Positions 1 through 7,393 are shown, counted from the stretch's first letter. The stretch is DNA of 64,000 bases from RGIG3009 sp045630285 (GCA_045630285.1 JAZQSX010000063.1:1-64000), one strand, 5' to 3'. The notes: generated by a model not told the origin, from the sequence alone. Numbers and translations are program-made.

Positions 1-105
1 AACTACAACACCATGAAGAACAAGAAAAACGATCCGGACAGACTGGAAATGAACAAGTACTGCCGCTTCTGCCGCAAGCACACCGTGCATCGCGAAACGA
101 AGTAA
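1..105 (+). CDS. rpmG: 50S ribosomal protein L33, 3' part only
   Basis: The window opens inside this gene. The last 34 codons read in frame 1 and end at TAA (103-105). The visible tail carries a CRFC motif followed by KHTVHRETK, the characteristic C-terminus of bacterial L33. The first zinc-binding CxxC pair would lie upstream of the window, so I cannot tell whether this is the zinc-binding form throughout. It sits 23 bases before secE, the usual rpmG-secE-nusG order in Firmicutes, and is probably cotranscribed with them. Confidence 0.9.
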   Translation, partial: NYNTMKNKKNDPDRLEMNKYCRFCRKHTVHRETK

Positions 106-128
106 GCAGCAGAAGGGAGCAGCAAGCG

Positions 129-563
129 ATGTTTTTTTGGGGTATCATTCTGATGATTGGTGGCGCTCTTGCAGCGTTGGTCACCTTCCTCAGCAACCTG
201 AACATTTTCGCAGATATCGCCGCTCTGGGTTTCGGTAAGTGGATCAATCTCTTCTTCCGTCCGGAAAATCTCACCGGTGAGAAACTCGCTTTCCTGATCG
301 GTGTGGCACTGATTGCTATCGGTATCATCCTCTTCTTCGTCGGCAAGGCTCGTGCGAAGAAGGCGGGTGAGGATGCCGCTAACCAGAAAGGTGTCAAGTT
401 CTTCCGTGACCTGAAGGGTGAATTCCGCAAGATCACCTGGCCTACGAAGAAAGCCACCGCACGTAACACGGCTGTTACGTTGGCTGTGTGCGTTCTGATG
501 GGCGCCGTCATCTGCCTGATCGACCTCGGCCTCGGCCAGCTGGTCAAGCTGTTGTTGGCGTGA
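129..563 (+). CDS. secE: Preprotein translocase subunit SecE with long N-terminal extension
   Basis: SecE clamps the SecY channel in the cytoplasmic membrane. The family core lies in the last ~57 residues: an amphipathic stretch containing FRDLKGEFRKITWPTKK, then one transmembrane helix (about residues 115-138). Most Firmicute SecE proteins are about 60-75 residues long with a single helix. This one has 144 residues and two extra hydrophobic segments (about residues 5-22 and 55-72), joined to the core by a basic Lys/Arg/Ala-rich linker. The ATG at 129 follows a GGGAG site. nusG begins 16 bases downstream. Family assignment is sure; the role of the extension is unknown. Confidence 0.93.
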   Translation: MFFWGIILMIGGALAALVTFLSNLNIFADIAALGFGKWINLFFRPENLTGEKLAFLIGVALIAIGIILFFVGKARAKKAGEDAANQKGVKFFRDLKGEFRKITWPTKKATARNTAVTLAVCVLMGAVICLIDLGLGQLVKLLLA

Positions 564-579
564 TCGGGGAGGAGGACAC

Positions 580-1101
580 ATGGCAGACGAAGCAAGATGG
601 TATGTGGTCCACACCTATTCCGGTTATGAGAACAAGGTAGCCACCAATCTGGAAAAGATTGTGGAGAACCGTAAGCTCCAGGAATGGATCCATGAGGTCT
701 CTATTCCGACCGAAATGGTAACCGAGATCAAAGATGGCAAAAAGCGCGAAGTCGAACGGAAAATTTTTCCGGGTTATGTCCTCGTGAAAATGGTCATGAC
801 CGACGAGTCCTGGTACGTGGTGCGCAACACGCGCGGTTGTACCGGCTTTGTCGGACCCAACGGCAAGCCAACCCCGCTGACTGAAGCGGAAGTGGCGGCG
901 TTGGGTGTCGAAAAACATCCTGTCGAGATCAACTATGTTGTGGGCGATATGGTCCGCATCATCGACGGCCCGCTGGAGAACTTCAGCGGTCGTGTGGACG
1001 AACTCGACGTGGAGAAGAACAAGGTCCGCGTGACGGTATCGATGTTCGGTCGGGAAACGCCCGTCGAGCTCGAACTGGATCAGGCGGAGCTCATGGAGTA
1101 A
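580..1101 (+). CDS. nusG: Transcription termination/antitermination protein NusG
   Basis: NusG binds RNA polymerase through its N-terminal NGN domain and contacts Rho or ribosomal protein S10 through a C-terminal KOW domain. The 173-residue product begins with the family-typical ARWYVVHTYSGYE. It contains KIFPGYVLVKM in the NGN domain and, near residue 120, a KOW segment with GDMVRIIDGPLENFSG. The length is normal. The ATG at 580 lies behind GGAGGA. The gene follows secE and precedes the L11 gene in the standard order. Confidence 0.97.
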   Translation: MADEARWYVVHTYSGYENKVATNLEKIVENRKLQEWIHEVSIPTEMVTEIKDGKKREVERKIFPGYVLVKMVMTDESWYVVRNTRGCTGFVGPNGKPTPLTEAEVAALGVEKHPVEINYVVGDMVRIIDGPLENFSGRVDELDVEKNKVRVTVSMFGRETPVELELDQAELME

Positions 1102-1170
1102 GATTACTCCGTCAAACAAGAGGGTATGGGCAAATCGCCCTTTTCCTGTGCGTCGGACACTTTTCCGACT

Positions 1171-1220
1171 GTGGGAGGCACCGGCTTGCTTCCGGGCTTG
1201 ACTGAGTGCCGCCTTACCAC
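1171..1220 (+). promoter_or_regulatory. Candidate ribosomal protein L1-binding mRNA hairpin before rplK
   Basis: The nusG-rplK gap folds as an irregular stem. GTGG (1171-1174) pairs with CCAC (1217-1220). An asymmetric internal loop follows (GA against GCCTTA). GGCA (1177-1180) then pairs with TGCC (1207-1210), and CCGG (1181-1184) with CCGG (1192-1195). L1 is known to autoregulate its operon by binding an RNA that mimics its 23S rRNA site, and such leaders occur widely in bacteria. The assignment rests on position, the fold and the similar element before rplA. I could not run a covariance model. Confidence 0.5.
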
Positions 1221-1242
1221 AAATTTTGGAGGTGCAAGAAAA

Positions 1243-1668
1243 ATGGCTCAAAAGGTTTCCGGGTACATTAAACTGCAGATTCCGGCGGGTAAAGCCACGC
1301 CGGCGCCGCCTGTTGGTCCGGCTCTCGGTCAGCATGGCGTAAACATCATGGCGTTCACGAAGGAGTTCAACGAGCGCACGAAGAACGATGTGGGTCTTAT
1401 CATCCCTGTCGTTATCACCGTGTACGCTGATCGTTCGTTCTCGTTCATCACCAAGACCCCTCCGGCAGCCGTCCTGATCAAGAAGGCCTGCGGCATTGAA
1501 ACCGCTTCCGGCGTTCCGAACAAGACGAAGGTTGCCAAGATTACCAAGGAACAGGTCCGTAAGATCGCCGAGACCAAAATGCCCGACTTGAATGCCGCCA
1601 GCGTGGAAGCTGCCATGAGCATGGTAGCCGGCACGGCTCGCAGCATGGGCGTCGAAGTCGTCGACTGA
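1243..1668 (+). CDS. rplK: 50S ribosomal protein L11
   Basis: L11 is part of the GTPase-associated centre of the large subunit. The 141-residue product has the family's GKATPAPPVGPALGQHGVN segment near residue 18 and the C-terminal rRNA-binding domain ending in AGTARSMGVEVVD. An in-frame ATG at 1126 would add 39 residues translated from the leader hairpin. I chose the ATG at 1243 because it follows TTTTGGAGGTG and gives the standard N-terminus. Codon choice is strongly biased, as expected for a highly expressed gene. Confidence 0.96.
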   Translation: MAQKVSGYIKLQIPAGKATPAPPVGPALGQHGVNIMAFTKEFNERTKNDVGLIIPVVITVYADRSFSFITKTPPAAVLIKKACGIETASGVPNKTKVAKITKEQVRKIAETKMPDLNAASVEAAMSMVAGTARSMGVEVVD

Positions 1669-1680
1669 TTCTGTGTTCCG

Positions 1681-1715
1681 GGTGGGAGGAACAAACACTA
1701 TTCCGATTTTACCAC
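1681..1715 (+). promoter_or_regulatory. Second candidate L1-binding hairpin, before rplA
   Basis: The rplK-rplA spacer repeats the motif seen before rplK in compact form. GTGG (1682-1685) pairs with CCAC (1712-1715), an internal loop of GA against GATTTTA follows, and GGAA (1688-1691) pairs with TTCC (1701-1704). Both elements share the string GTGGGAGG and end in TTACCAC or TTTACCAC. The repetition argues for a shared binding partner, most simply L1. It could instead affect mRNA processing or stability. Confidence 0.45.
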
Positions 1716-1773
1716 TCATGCCAACCGCGACGCACGTCGTGTGGATGGTAACTAACAGGGAGGAAATTAACCA

Positions 1774-2463
1774 ATGAAACATGGTAAGAAGTATGTCGAC
1801 AGTGCGAAGCTGATCGACCGTGCCGCACAGTATGATGTGGCAGAAGCTCTGGATATTGCCGTAAAGACCGGCAAAGCCAAGTTCGATGAGACCGTCGAAG
1901 TGCATGTCAAGCTGGGCGTTGACAGCCGTCACGCCGATCAGCAGGTTCGTGGCGCCGTTGTGCTGCCCCACGGTACCGGTAAGAAGCTCCGCGTGTTGGT
2001 GTTTGCCAAGGAAGACAAGCATCAGGCTGCGTTGGATGCCGGCGCTGACTATGTTGGTGCTGACGATCTGGTTGCCAAGATCAACGGCGGCTGGATGGAT
2101 TTTGACGTCGTTATTGCCAGCCCTGATATGATGGGTCTGGTTGGTCGTCTGGGTAAGGTGCTTGGTCCCCGTGGCCTGATGCCCAACCCGAAGGCCGGTA
2201 CCGTTACTCCGGATGTCGCTAAGGCTGTTACCGAAGCGAAAGCCGGTAAGATCGAGTATCGTCTGGACAAGACCAACATCATTCACTGCCCGATCGGCAA
2301 GGTTTCCTTCGGCGTTGAGAAGCTGCAGGAGAACTTCGAGGCTCTGCTGGGCGCAATCGTTCGTGCGAAACCCGCAGCTGCCAAGGGTCAGTACATCCGC
2401 TCCTGCGTCGTGGCGTCCACCATGGGCCCCGGCGTGAAAATCAACCCCTCGAAGGTTGGTTAA
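1774..2463 (+). CDS. rplA: 50S ribosomal protein L1
   Basis: L1 forms the mobile stalk at the ribosomal E site and is the usual repressor of its own operon. The 229-residue product shows the family's GPRGLMPNPKAGTVT segment near residue 132 and GTGKKLRVLVFAK near residue 68. The ATG at 1774 follows GGGAGGAAATTAACC. It ends at 2463, only 8 bases before the promoter of the rplJ leader, so rplJ-rplL form a separately initiated unit. Confidence 0.97.
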   Translation: MKHGKKYVDSAKLIDRAAQYDVAEALDIAVKTGKAKFDETVEVHVKLGVDSRHADQQVRGAVVLPHGTGKKLRVLVFAKEDKHQAALDAGADYVGADDLVAKINGGWMDFDVVIASPDMMGLVGRLGKVLGPRGLMPNPKAGTVTPDVAKAVTEAKAGKIEYRLDKTNIIHCPIGKVSFGVEKLQENFEALLGAIVRAKPAAAKGQYIRSCVVASTMGPGVKINPSKVG

Positions 2464-2471
2464 AAAAAGAC

Positions 2472-2500
2472 TTGCTTTTTTGAGCGGAGTCTGGTATAAT
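2472..2500 (+). promoter_or_regulatory. Sigma-A promoter for rplJ-rplL
   Basis: TTGCTT (2472-2477) and TATAAT (2495-2500) are separated by 17 bases, with TGG directly before the -10 box (extended -10). It starts 8 bases after the rplA stop. Transcription would begin near 2507 and include the whole L10 leader. Confidence 0.8.
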
Positions 2501-2506
2501 CTATTT

Positions 2507-2654
2507 TGCTGTTCTTCCACAGACAGTGGGTATGCCCTTTTGGGTGTCTAACGGTTTGACCGCCCACCGAGGTCGAAAAGCACAACGAAGCTCCTTTTTT
2601 GGAGTAACTGTGTGTCTCATCGCCCTTTCTGTGGTTACGGAAAGGGCGTTTTTT
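2507..2654 (+). ncRNA. L10 leader with transcription attenuator
   Basis: The ~200-base untranslated region before rplJ contains a structured region (about 2520-2580), a small stem CTCC-TTTTTT-GGAG (2592-2605), and then a strong intrinsic terminator. The terminator pairs CGCCCTTTC (2621-2629) with GAAAGGGCG (2640-2648), followed by six T residues (2649-2654). Firmicute rplJ genes usually carry an L10-binding leader that controls premature termination, and the position and architecture match. Individual pairings of the upstream L10 site were not verified. Confidence 0.75.
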
Positions 2655-2704
2655 CTTGGAAAAACGGCATAGTGATTCACATGTTGTGGGAGGTGAAACA
2701 AAAC

Positions 2705-3220
2705 ATGCCGAGTGAGAAAGTATTGCAAGAAAAGCAGCAGTTTGTAGCCGACTTGACGGATAAGCTGAACGCAGCGAAGTCCGGTGTTGTTGTCAGCTAC
2801 GAAGGTATCACGGTGGCGGATGACACCGTGTTGCGCCGCAAGCTGCGTGAGGCTGGTGTCGAGTACGCAGTCGTGAAAAACACGCTGTTGGGTCGTGCCG
2901 CCGACAATGCCGGTTACGGCGAACTGAAGAGTGTCCTGGAGGGTTCTACCGCTCTGGCCACCTCGACGGAGGACGAACTGGCTGCCGCTAAGCTGCTTTG
3001 CGAGTATGCGGAGAAGAACGAGAAGTTCCAGATCAAAGCCGGTTTCTTTGAGGGTAAGGTGATTTCCGCCGAGACCGTTAAGGAACTGTCCAAGGTCCCG
3101 CCGCGCGAAGTGTTGCTTGCTATGTTCCTGGGTGGCTTGAACGCTACCATCGCCGGTCTGGCTCGTGCTCTGAACGCTGTTGCAGAGCAGAAGGGCGAGG
3201 CTGCTCCCGCCGAAGCGTAA
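2705..3220 (+). CDS. rplJ: 50S ribosomal protein L10
   Basis: L10 anchors L7/L12 dimers to the ribosomal stalk. The 171-residue product has the family's YAVVKNTLLGRAA segment near residue 55 and an alanine-rich C-terminal helix that binds L7/L12. An upstream in-frame ATG at 2612 lies inside the attenuator hairpin and is rejected. The ATG at 2705 follows GTGGGAGGTGAAACAAAAC. The gene is controlled by the leader directly upstream and precedes rplL by 52 bases. Confidence 0.96.
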   Translation: MPSEKVLQEKQQFVADLTDKLNAAKSGVVVSYEGITVADDTVLRRKLREAGVEYAVVKNTLLGRAADNAGYGELKSVLEGSTALATSTEDELAAAKLLCEYAEKNEKFQIKAGFFEGKVISAETVKELSKVPPREVLLAMFLGGLNATIAGLARALNAVAEQKGEAAPAEA

Positions 3221-3272
3221 GAACGCATTGGCAATTATCATGAAAACAAAAATATAAATGGAGGTATTACTC

Positions 3273-3647
3273 ATGTCTGAAAAGATTACCAATCTCGTAG
3301 AAGAGATCAAGACTCTGACTGTTCTGGAGCTGAACGAGCTCGTGAAGGCTATCGAAGAGGAGTTCGGCGTTTCCGCTGCTGCTCCCGTGGCTGTTATGGC
3401 TGGTGGCGCTGCCCCGGCTGCTGCCGCTGAGGAAAAGACCGATTTCGACGTCATCCTGGCGGAAGTCGGCCCCAACAAGATCAACGTTATCAAGGTTGTC
3501 CGCGAGATCACCGGTCTGGGCCTGAAAGAGGCGAAGGATCTGGTCGACGGCGTTCCCAAGGCTATCAAGGAAGGCGCTGGCAAGGACGAGGCCGAGGAAA
3601 TCCAGAAGAAGCTGGAAGAAGCCGGCGCAAAGGTCGAACTCAAGTAA
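3273..3647 (+). CDS. rplL: 50S ribosomal protein L7/L12
   Basis: L7/L12 recruits translation factors to the stalk. The 124-residue product has an N-terminal dimerisation domain, an Ala-rich hinge near residues 38-58, and a C-terminal domain with VIKVVREITGLGLKEAKDLV. An ATG at 3258 would add five residues, but it overlaps the GGAGG site (3260-3264). The ATG at 3273 is correctly spaced from that site and gives the usual MSEKIT start. It is the last gene of the unit. Confidence 0.96.
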   Translation: MSEKITNLVEEIKTLTVLELNELVKAIEEEFGVSAAAPVAVMAGGAAPAAAAEEKTDFDVILAEVGPNKINVIKVVREITGLGLKEAKDLVDGVPKAIKEGAGKDEAEEIQKKLEEAGAKVELK

Positions 3648-3669
3648 GTTCTTTCCCACAAACAAAGAA

Positions 3670-3701
3670 GCCCGCAACCACATCGGTTGCGGGCCTCTTT
3701 T
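3670..3701. terminator. Bidirectional intrinsic terminator after rplL
   Basis: GCCCGCAACC (3670-3679) pairs perfectly with GGTTGCGGGC (3685-3694) around a five-base loop, followed by CTCTTTT. It lies between convergent genes (rplL and the minus-strand nuclease-fold gene). Confidence 0.85.
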
Positions 3702-3714
3702 ATTTCCGGAGGGG

Positions 3715-4509
3715 TTACACCGTCAATTCCAAAGCGATCGGATAGTGGTCGGACAGATACACACCATCCTGCACGTCGGTCCACTTGGTGATAGCATAGG
3801 GCTTGGCAGCGGTCGCAGTGTCCACGTAAATATAGTCGATCTGCGGGCCGTCGGGTCGGTTGCCATCGGGACGGAATTCGATCCATTTTCCAAAGTTGTG
3901 GAAGGTCGTGCCGAGATCCTTGGTGGCGTTGACGATCGGAAAGTCTTGGTAGGTATCGCAGTAGCGAATGGTTTCGCTGTCAGGCTTAGCATTAAAATCG
4001 CCGAGGATGAACACCGGCGCCGTACAACGCTCCTGATCGGCAGAAACACGTGCCAAAACCTGCTGAATGCCGAGGATGCGGGCTTGGTCACTGATGTGAT
4101 CCAGATGATTATTGTATACCCAGAACGGTTGCGTCTCACCATGGCAGCGCAGCAATAGCGCTTGCGTGACACGGGGGCAATCGCTCTGCTCTTCAAAACG
4201 GGAGGCGGGAACATACGGCGTCGGCGAAAGCCAGAAGAAGTCGGCAGCGAGCATATCTACGGTATCACGGCGAATGAGGGTCATCAACCCTTCACCGTCA
4301 TAGTTTTCACAGCGACCACTGTATAATACCAGGTATTCGGAGGCGTGACGCTTGAAAAACGCAACGGTTTTTTCGATCACTTCCTGAAAGCAGACGATGT
4401 CCGGTTGCTCTTCGTCAATTTTATTCAGAATAGTGCCCAGACGGTGTGGCAGACTGTTGATGCCGTCATCGACCCACGGACAGCGAATGTTAAACGTGAC
4501 GATCTTCAT
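3715..4509 (-). CDS. Endonuclease/exonuclease/phosphatase family protein
   Basis: The 264-residue protein has the catalytic motifs of the Mg-dependent DNase I-like fold in order: VTFNIRCPW (start), a conserved FQEV glutamate near residue 42, NNHLDH in the middle, LGDFNAKPDS, and a C-terminal SDHYPI. There is no signal peptide, so it is probably cytoplasmic. The substrate (DNA, phosphoinositide-like or another phosphodiester) cannot be read from the motifs. The ATG ending at 4509 follows AAGGAGGAACTCGT; an upstream in-frame start is rejected for lack of a ribosome site. Confidence 0.85.
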   Translation of the reverse strand: MKIVTFNIRCPWVDDGINSLPHRLGTILNKIDEEQPDIVCFQEVIEKTVAFFKRHASEYLVLYSGRCENYDGEGLMTLIRRDTVDMLAADFFWLSPTPYVPASRFEEQSDCPRVTQALLLRCHGETQPFWVYNNHLDHISDQARILGIQQVLARVSADQERCTAPVFILGDFNAKPDSETIRYCDTYQDFPIVNATKDLGTTFHNFGKWIEFRPDGNRPDGPQIDYIYVDTATAAKPYAITKWTDVQDGVYLSDHYPIALELTV

Positions 4510-4629
4510 ACGAGTTCCTCCTTGAAAATTCAAAATAAACTTACGCACAAGGATGGCAGAGAGCAGGGGGTAATGGTGGTTGAAAAGCACTGTGTCGGAA
4601 TGTGGCAATCGGCATAGGTTTGCTGCTCG

Positions 4630-4779
4630 TTATCCCACAGCAGCCGTTCGATCGCTGCGATTAACCCGGTCTTCGATCATACGGTAGGGAGACCATCGAA
4701 ATCCTTCGGGAGGATACACGTTATTCAGCAAAAATTTCTCGCTTTTTTCCAAAATTTTCGCTAAATTTTCACGATTCAT
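4630..4779 (-). CDS. Hypothetical 49-residue protein
   Basis: A short frame starts at an ATG preceded by AGCGGGGAACACT and encodes 49 residues beginning MNRENLAKILEKSEKFLL. The N-terminal half looks helical and charged, and the C-terminal half contains PPEGFRWSPYRMIEDR. I recognise no family. It lies alone between the nuclease-fold gene and the glpP-like gene, both on the same strand. Support is limited to a plausible ribosome site and protein-like composition. Confidence 0.35.
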   Translation of the reverse strand: MNRENLAKILEKSEKFLLNNVYPPEGFRWSPYRMIEDRVNRSDRTAAVG

Positions 4780-4866
4780 AGTGTTCCCCGCTTTCGACAT
4801 CATCATAACATACACACTATGGGTTTTCAAGATAGGAAAAAGGCTTTTTCGCCCGCTTGTTTTTTT

Positions 4867-4898
4867 AAAAAAGACCCTTCTGCGCAAACAGAAGGGTC
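4867..4898 (-). terminator. Intrinsic terminator after the GlpP-type gene
   Basis: On the minus strand a perfect 10-bp stem (GACCCTTCTG with CAGAAGGGTC, plus coordinates 4873-4882 and 4889-4898) is followed by six T residues. It lies 15 bases past the stop of the glpP-like gene. Confidence 0.85.
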
Positions 4899-4913
4899 GG
4901 GGGATAGATTCGA

Positions 4914-5477
4914 TTACAGATACCACAGATCTTCACGGCTGGTCGACACTGCCGCCGCACCGCAGCGCAGGGCTTCGGTCACTTCGGCTTTCGTTTCGAT
5001 GAGGCCACCTGCGATGACCGGTACACGACCGCCGGCAAAACGTTCAATGGCTTTGCCAATAACACCTGGGATAACCTCGATCCAATCGGGCGTGGTATTG
5101 GAAATCATATTGTTGACACCGGAAAGACTCTGCGAATCCAGCAGGAAAAAGCGCTGGACTGTGAGCAGACCCGATTCACGGGCATAACGAATCAGCTGAC
5201 CACGTGTGCTGATGAGGCCGTCCACGCCGCAGGCAGCAAGATATTCGACACCGGTGCGATCCTTGCCCAACCCTTCGGCGAGGTCCATATGGACAAACAA
5301 CCGCTTGCCGGCGGCGTGTATCCGGTCGACGGTGGGCTGGATGTGGGGCAAACTGATATTTTGATAAAACAAGACCTCGGGTGGCGCAGTCAACGCTTTT
5401 TCAAAGGCTTGCTCGTTGGCAATGTTAGCAATAACGGGGCTGCGCTCGAGATAATCGCTGAGGACGGAACGATCCAT
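4914..5477 (-). CDS. glpP: GlpP-type glycerol-3-phosphate-responsive antiterminator
   Basis: GlpP family proteins bind glycerol-3-phosphate and leader mRNA so that transcription passes a terminator. The 187-residue product shows family hallmarks: HMDLAEGLGKD, DGLISTR, a PDWIEVIPGVI strand and PVIAGGLIETKAEV, on an (alpha/beta) barrel-like scaffold. The ATG ending at 5477 follows AAGGAGGTCTCCGCT; a longer frame would translate the leader hairpin. No glycerol genes are in the window. It has its own promoter and a terminator-like hairpin in its leader, which suggests autoregulation or a remote target. Confidence 0.88.
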   Translation of the reverse strand: MDRSVLSDYLERSPVIANIANEQAFEKALTAPPEVLFYQNISLPHIQPTVDRIHAAGKRLFVHMDLAEGLGKDRTGVEYLAACGVDGLISTRGQLIRYARESGLLTVQRFFLLDSQSLSGVNNMISNTTPDWIEVIPGVIGKAIERFAGGRVPVIAGGLIETKAEVTEALRCGAAAVSTSREDLWYL

Positions 5478-5506
5478 AGCGGAGACCTCCTTGTTGATGA
5501 GAATAG

Positions 5507-5548
5507 AAAAAGAGATACAAAAACCCCTTGGTGGTGTTTTTGTATCTC
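5507..5548 (-). terminator. Leader terminator hairpin upstream of glpP, probable antitermination site
   Basis: A perfect 13-bp inverted repeat (5512-5524 with 5536-5548, 11-base loop) reads on the minus strand as GAGATACAAAAAC...GTTTTTGTATCTC and runs directly into TTTTT (5511-5507). It lies between the promoter (5566-5594) and the glpP start (5477). In Bacillus, GlpP acts on an inverted-repeat terminator in the glpD leader, so this is a natural candidate site for the protein encoded just downstream. Confidence 0.7.
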
Positions 5549-5565
5549 CTTCATCTCCAAAAAAT

Positions 5566-5594
5566 ATTGTACACAGTTTTTTCGGAGTTGTCAA
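5566..5594 (-). promoter_or_regulatory. Sigma-A promoter for glpP
   Basis: On the minus strand a consensus TTGACA (plus 5589-5594) and TACAAT (plus 5566-5571) are 17 bases apart. The predicted start near 5559 leaves an 80-base leader containing the hairpin. Confidence 0.8.
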
Positions 5595-5626
5595 CCCTTA
5601 TTCAAAAGGAAACGGGAATTGTTGCA

Positions 5627-6451
5627 TCAGAGGGTCAATTCGCAGCCGTCGTAGGACACCTCAAAGTCATAGTTTTTGGCGTGGGCACAAAGGTCGCTGT
5701 GGGTGGAAACGCAGTTGTGGGTGAAATGATTGACGAACAAACGGGCATTCGGCTTCAAGCAACCCAACTCACCCAGACGGTCAGCAACCTCACGGTCGAC
5801 AGCAAGACGCATATGGCCGTCACGGAAGCCCTCGGGGAAATCACCGCCGGTGCAATCCAATGTGATGAGGTCGTATTGCGGCTTTTCACGCTCCAGCCAC
5901 GCCCAAACGTCATCAAAGAAATAGCCGGTGTCATGTGCGTACAGCACGGTGGTTTTTCCGTCGCTGATCTGATAGAACGCAGGATCGACAGCGCCATGAT
6001 TGGCGGGGAAGAGGGTGACGGTATAGTTCATCACGGTAAACGACTCGAACGGGACGACCTCCCGCAGCACGATGCGGCCACTCTCGACGGCAGCTTTTTG
6101 CTTTTTCAACGGCGCCAAGGTGTCGGCCGTGCCGTAAAACGTCAACGGCACATCGTCTGCAGGGTGCGAAAAACCGGGCTGCAGCATCGCCGCCTCTTCG
6201 GGATAGAGGTGGTCCTGGTGATTGTGTGTGACCAGGCAGTGCTTGATCTTCAAAAGATCAAGCTGACCGAGCCAGGCGCGGTACGCCGTGTCGGCGGGAA
6301 AATCGATCAGCAAGCAGTCATCCACGAGTGCCTGCGAGCGGCCACGGATGCTGCGGCCGCCTTCCTCACGTGCCAGGCGACAGTTTTCACACGCACAAAA
6401 CGGGCCGGGAATGCCTTCTGCAGCGGCAGTGCCAAGAAACTTAAATTTCAT
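5627..6451 (-). CDS. Metallo-beta-lactamase-fold hydrolase, PhnP-like
   Basis: The 274-residue protein has the dinuclear metal motif THNHQDHLYP near residue 75, a later conserved His in FPANHGAVD, and LYAHDTGY. An N-terminal cysteine cluster (CACENC) resembles the extra structural zinc site of PhnP-type phosphodiesterases. No signal peptide is present. The likely activity is hydrolysis of a cyclic or linear phosphodiester, but no phn genes are nearby and the substrate is unknown. The ATG ending at 6451 follows AGGAGCGATTGGT. The acyltransferase gene ends 14 bases upstream on the same strand, so the two probably share a transcript. Confidence 0.8.
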   Translation of the reverse strand: MKFKFLGTAAAEGIPGPFCACENCRLAREEGGRSIRGRSQALVDDCLLIDFPADTAYRAWLGQLDLLKIKHCLVTHNHQDHLYPEEAAMLQPGFSHPADDVPLTFYGTADTLAPLKKQKAAVESGRIVLREVVPFESFTVMNYTVTLFPANHGAVDPAFYQISDGKTTVLYAHDTGYFFDDVWAWLEREKPQYDLITLDCTGGDFPEGFRDGHMRLAVDREVADRLGELGCLKPNARLFVNHFTHNCVSTHSDLCAHAKNYDFEVSYDGCELTL

Positions 6452-6465
6452 ACCAATCGCTCCTT

Positions 6466-7374
6466 TTAATCATTGTGAATCGTTGTACCGTCAAAGAGGA
6501 AATATCCGTCGCCGCCACCCGGGACGCCGCCGGCATCCAGCCAAGCCGCCAGGGAACGGCGCAGGGCGTTGTCCTTCGGAACGGCAGGGTCGCCGCTCTT
6601 GTACGGCATATTGAAAATGCACGAATAGTTGATCGAGGGGACGGGGAAGCTTTTCACGATCTTGAAATCGTTCATAAAATCCACGATATTGGAAGTCGGC
6701 GACATAAACTCACGGTTGCGCTCGTAAAGTAACCAAGAGCTGCAATATAAGACGAGCGGTTGATCCCCCAGATCGTTCTTGAAAAACTCATACGCCTTAC
6801 GGTAGCTCGCCATACGCAATTCCTTTGTGAGCGGGCCGATAGCGGGAATATGAATGTAACGAACGATATCATCAGGCTGTACGGTGTGACCGCCGACGGT
6901 GACAGGTTCGGTGATGTCGGGGCGCTGATAGATCTCATACTGCAAGCGTCCCAGCGCAAACAACTTCAGGCCCAGAAACAGCGGATACCAGTAGGAAACG
7001 GAGGAAACGGGAAGTCCGTACACCTTTGATAACGTGTGATGGGTGCATACCTTACAGCGCAGGTCCTTCAAGAAATCGCCAAACATTTCTTCGGTATATC
7101 CGTGCTCGACATACGCCTCGTGCATACGCTCGGTGGCGCAGGCAATCAGGATAAAACGCAGCGTTTCGATCGGAACGTCCAACGCTTGATGTTCCGCTTC
7201 CAACCGGGCAAGGACAGGCTCGTGATCAAAATTGCTGTCGTAATACGAGGCGACCAGCTGTGGCATCAGTGCAGGAGAACGATCAAAAACACGCTCGCCG
7301 GCACGGCGGAGTGTAGCATCGGCTTCAGGGGGGAACTGTAGCTGATCCAGAATCGTGCGGTAATAATTTTTCAA
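6466..7374 (-). CDS. Acyltransferase-domain protein (DUF5596/GNAT-C type)
   Basis: The 302-residue protein resembles a Clostridia family annotated as acyltransferase domain-containing protein: an N-terminal helical domain and a C-terminal GNAT-like region with VRYIHIPAIGPL and LVLYCSSWLLYERN. Substrate and pathway are unknown. An ATG ending at 7395 is unlikely as the start because the -10 box (7394-7399) overlaps it. The TTG ending at 7374 follows AGGGGTGATTT with good spacing, so I place the start there. It is followed closely by the PhnP-like gene. Confidence 0.65.
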   Translation of the reverse strand: MKNYYRTILDQLQFPPEADATLRRAGERVFDRSPALMPQLVASYYDSNFDHEPVLARLEAEHQALDVPIETLRFILIACATERMHEAYVEHGYTEEMFGDFLKDLRCKVCTHHTLSKVYGLPVSSVSYWYPLFLGLKLFALGRLQYEIYQRPDITEPVTVGGHTVQPDDIVRYIHIPAIGPLTKELRMASYRKAYEFFKNDLGDQPLVLYCSSWLLYERNREFMSPTSNIVDFMNDFKIVKSFPVPSINYSCIFNMPYKSGDPAVPKDNALRRSLAAWLDAGGVPGGGDGYFLFDGTTIHND

Positions 7375-7393
7375 AAAATCACCCCTCGTTGTC

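Noticed and set aside
544..2520. Long minus-strand open frame (658 codons) across nusG-rplK-rplA
   Set aside because: It is antisense to three certain ribosomal-cluster genes, has no ribosome site and arises from strong codon bias in those genes.
2501..3886. Long minus-strand open frame across rplJ and rplL
   Set aside because: It runs through the L10 leader, two certain genes and a terminator, and its protein composition is unlike any family.
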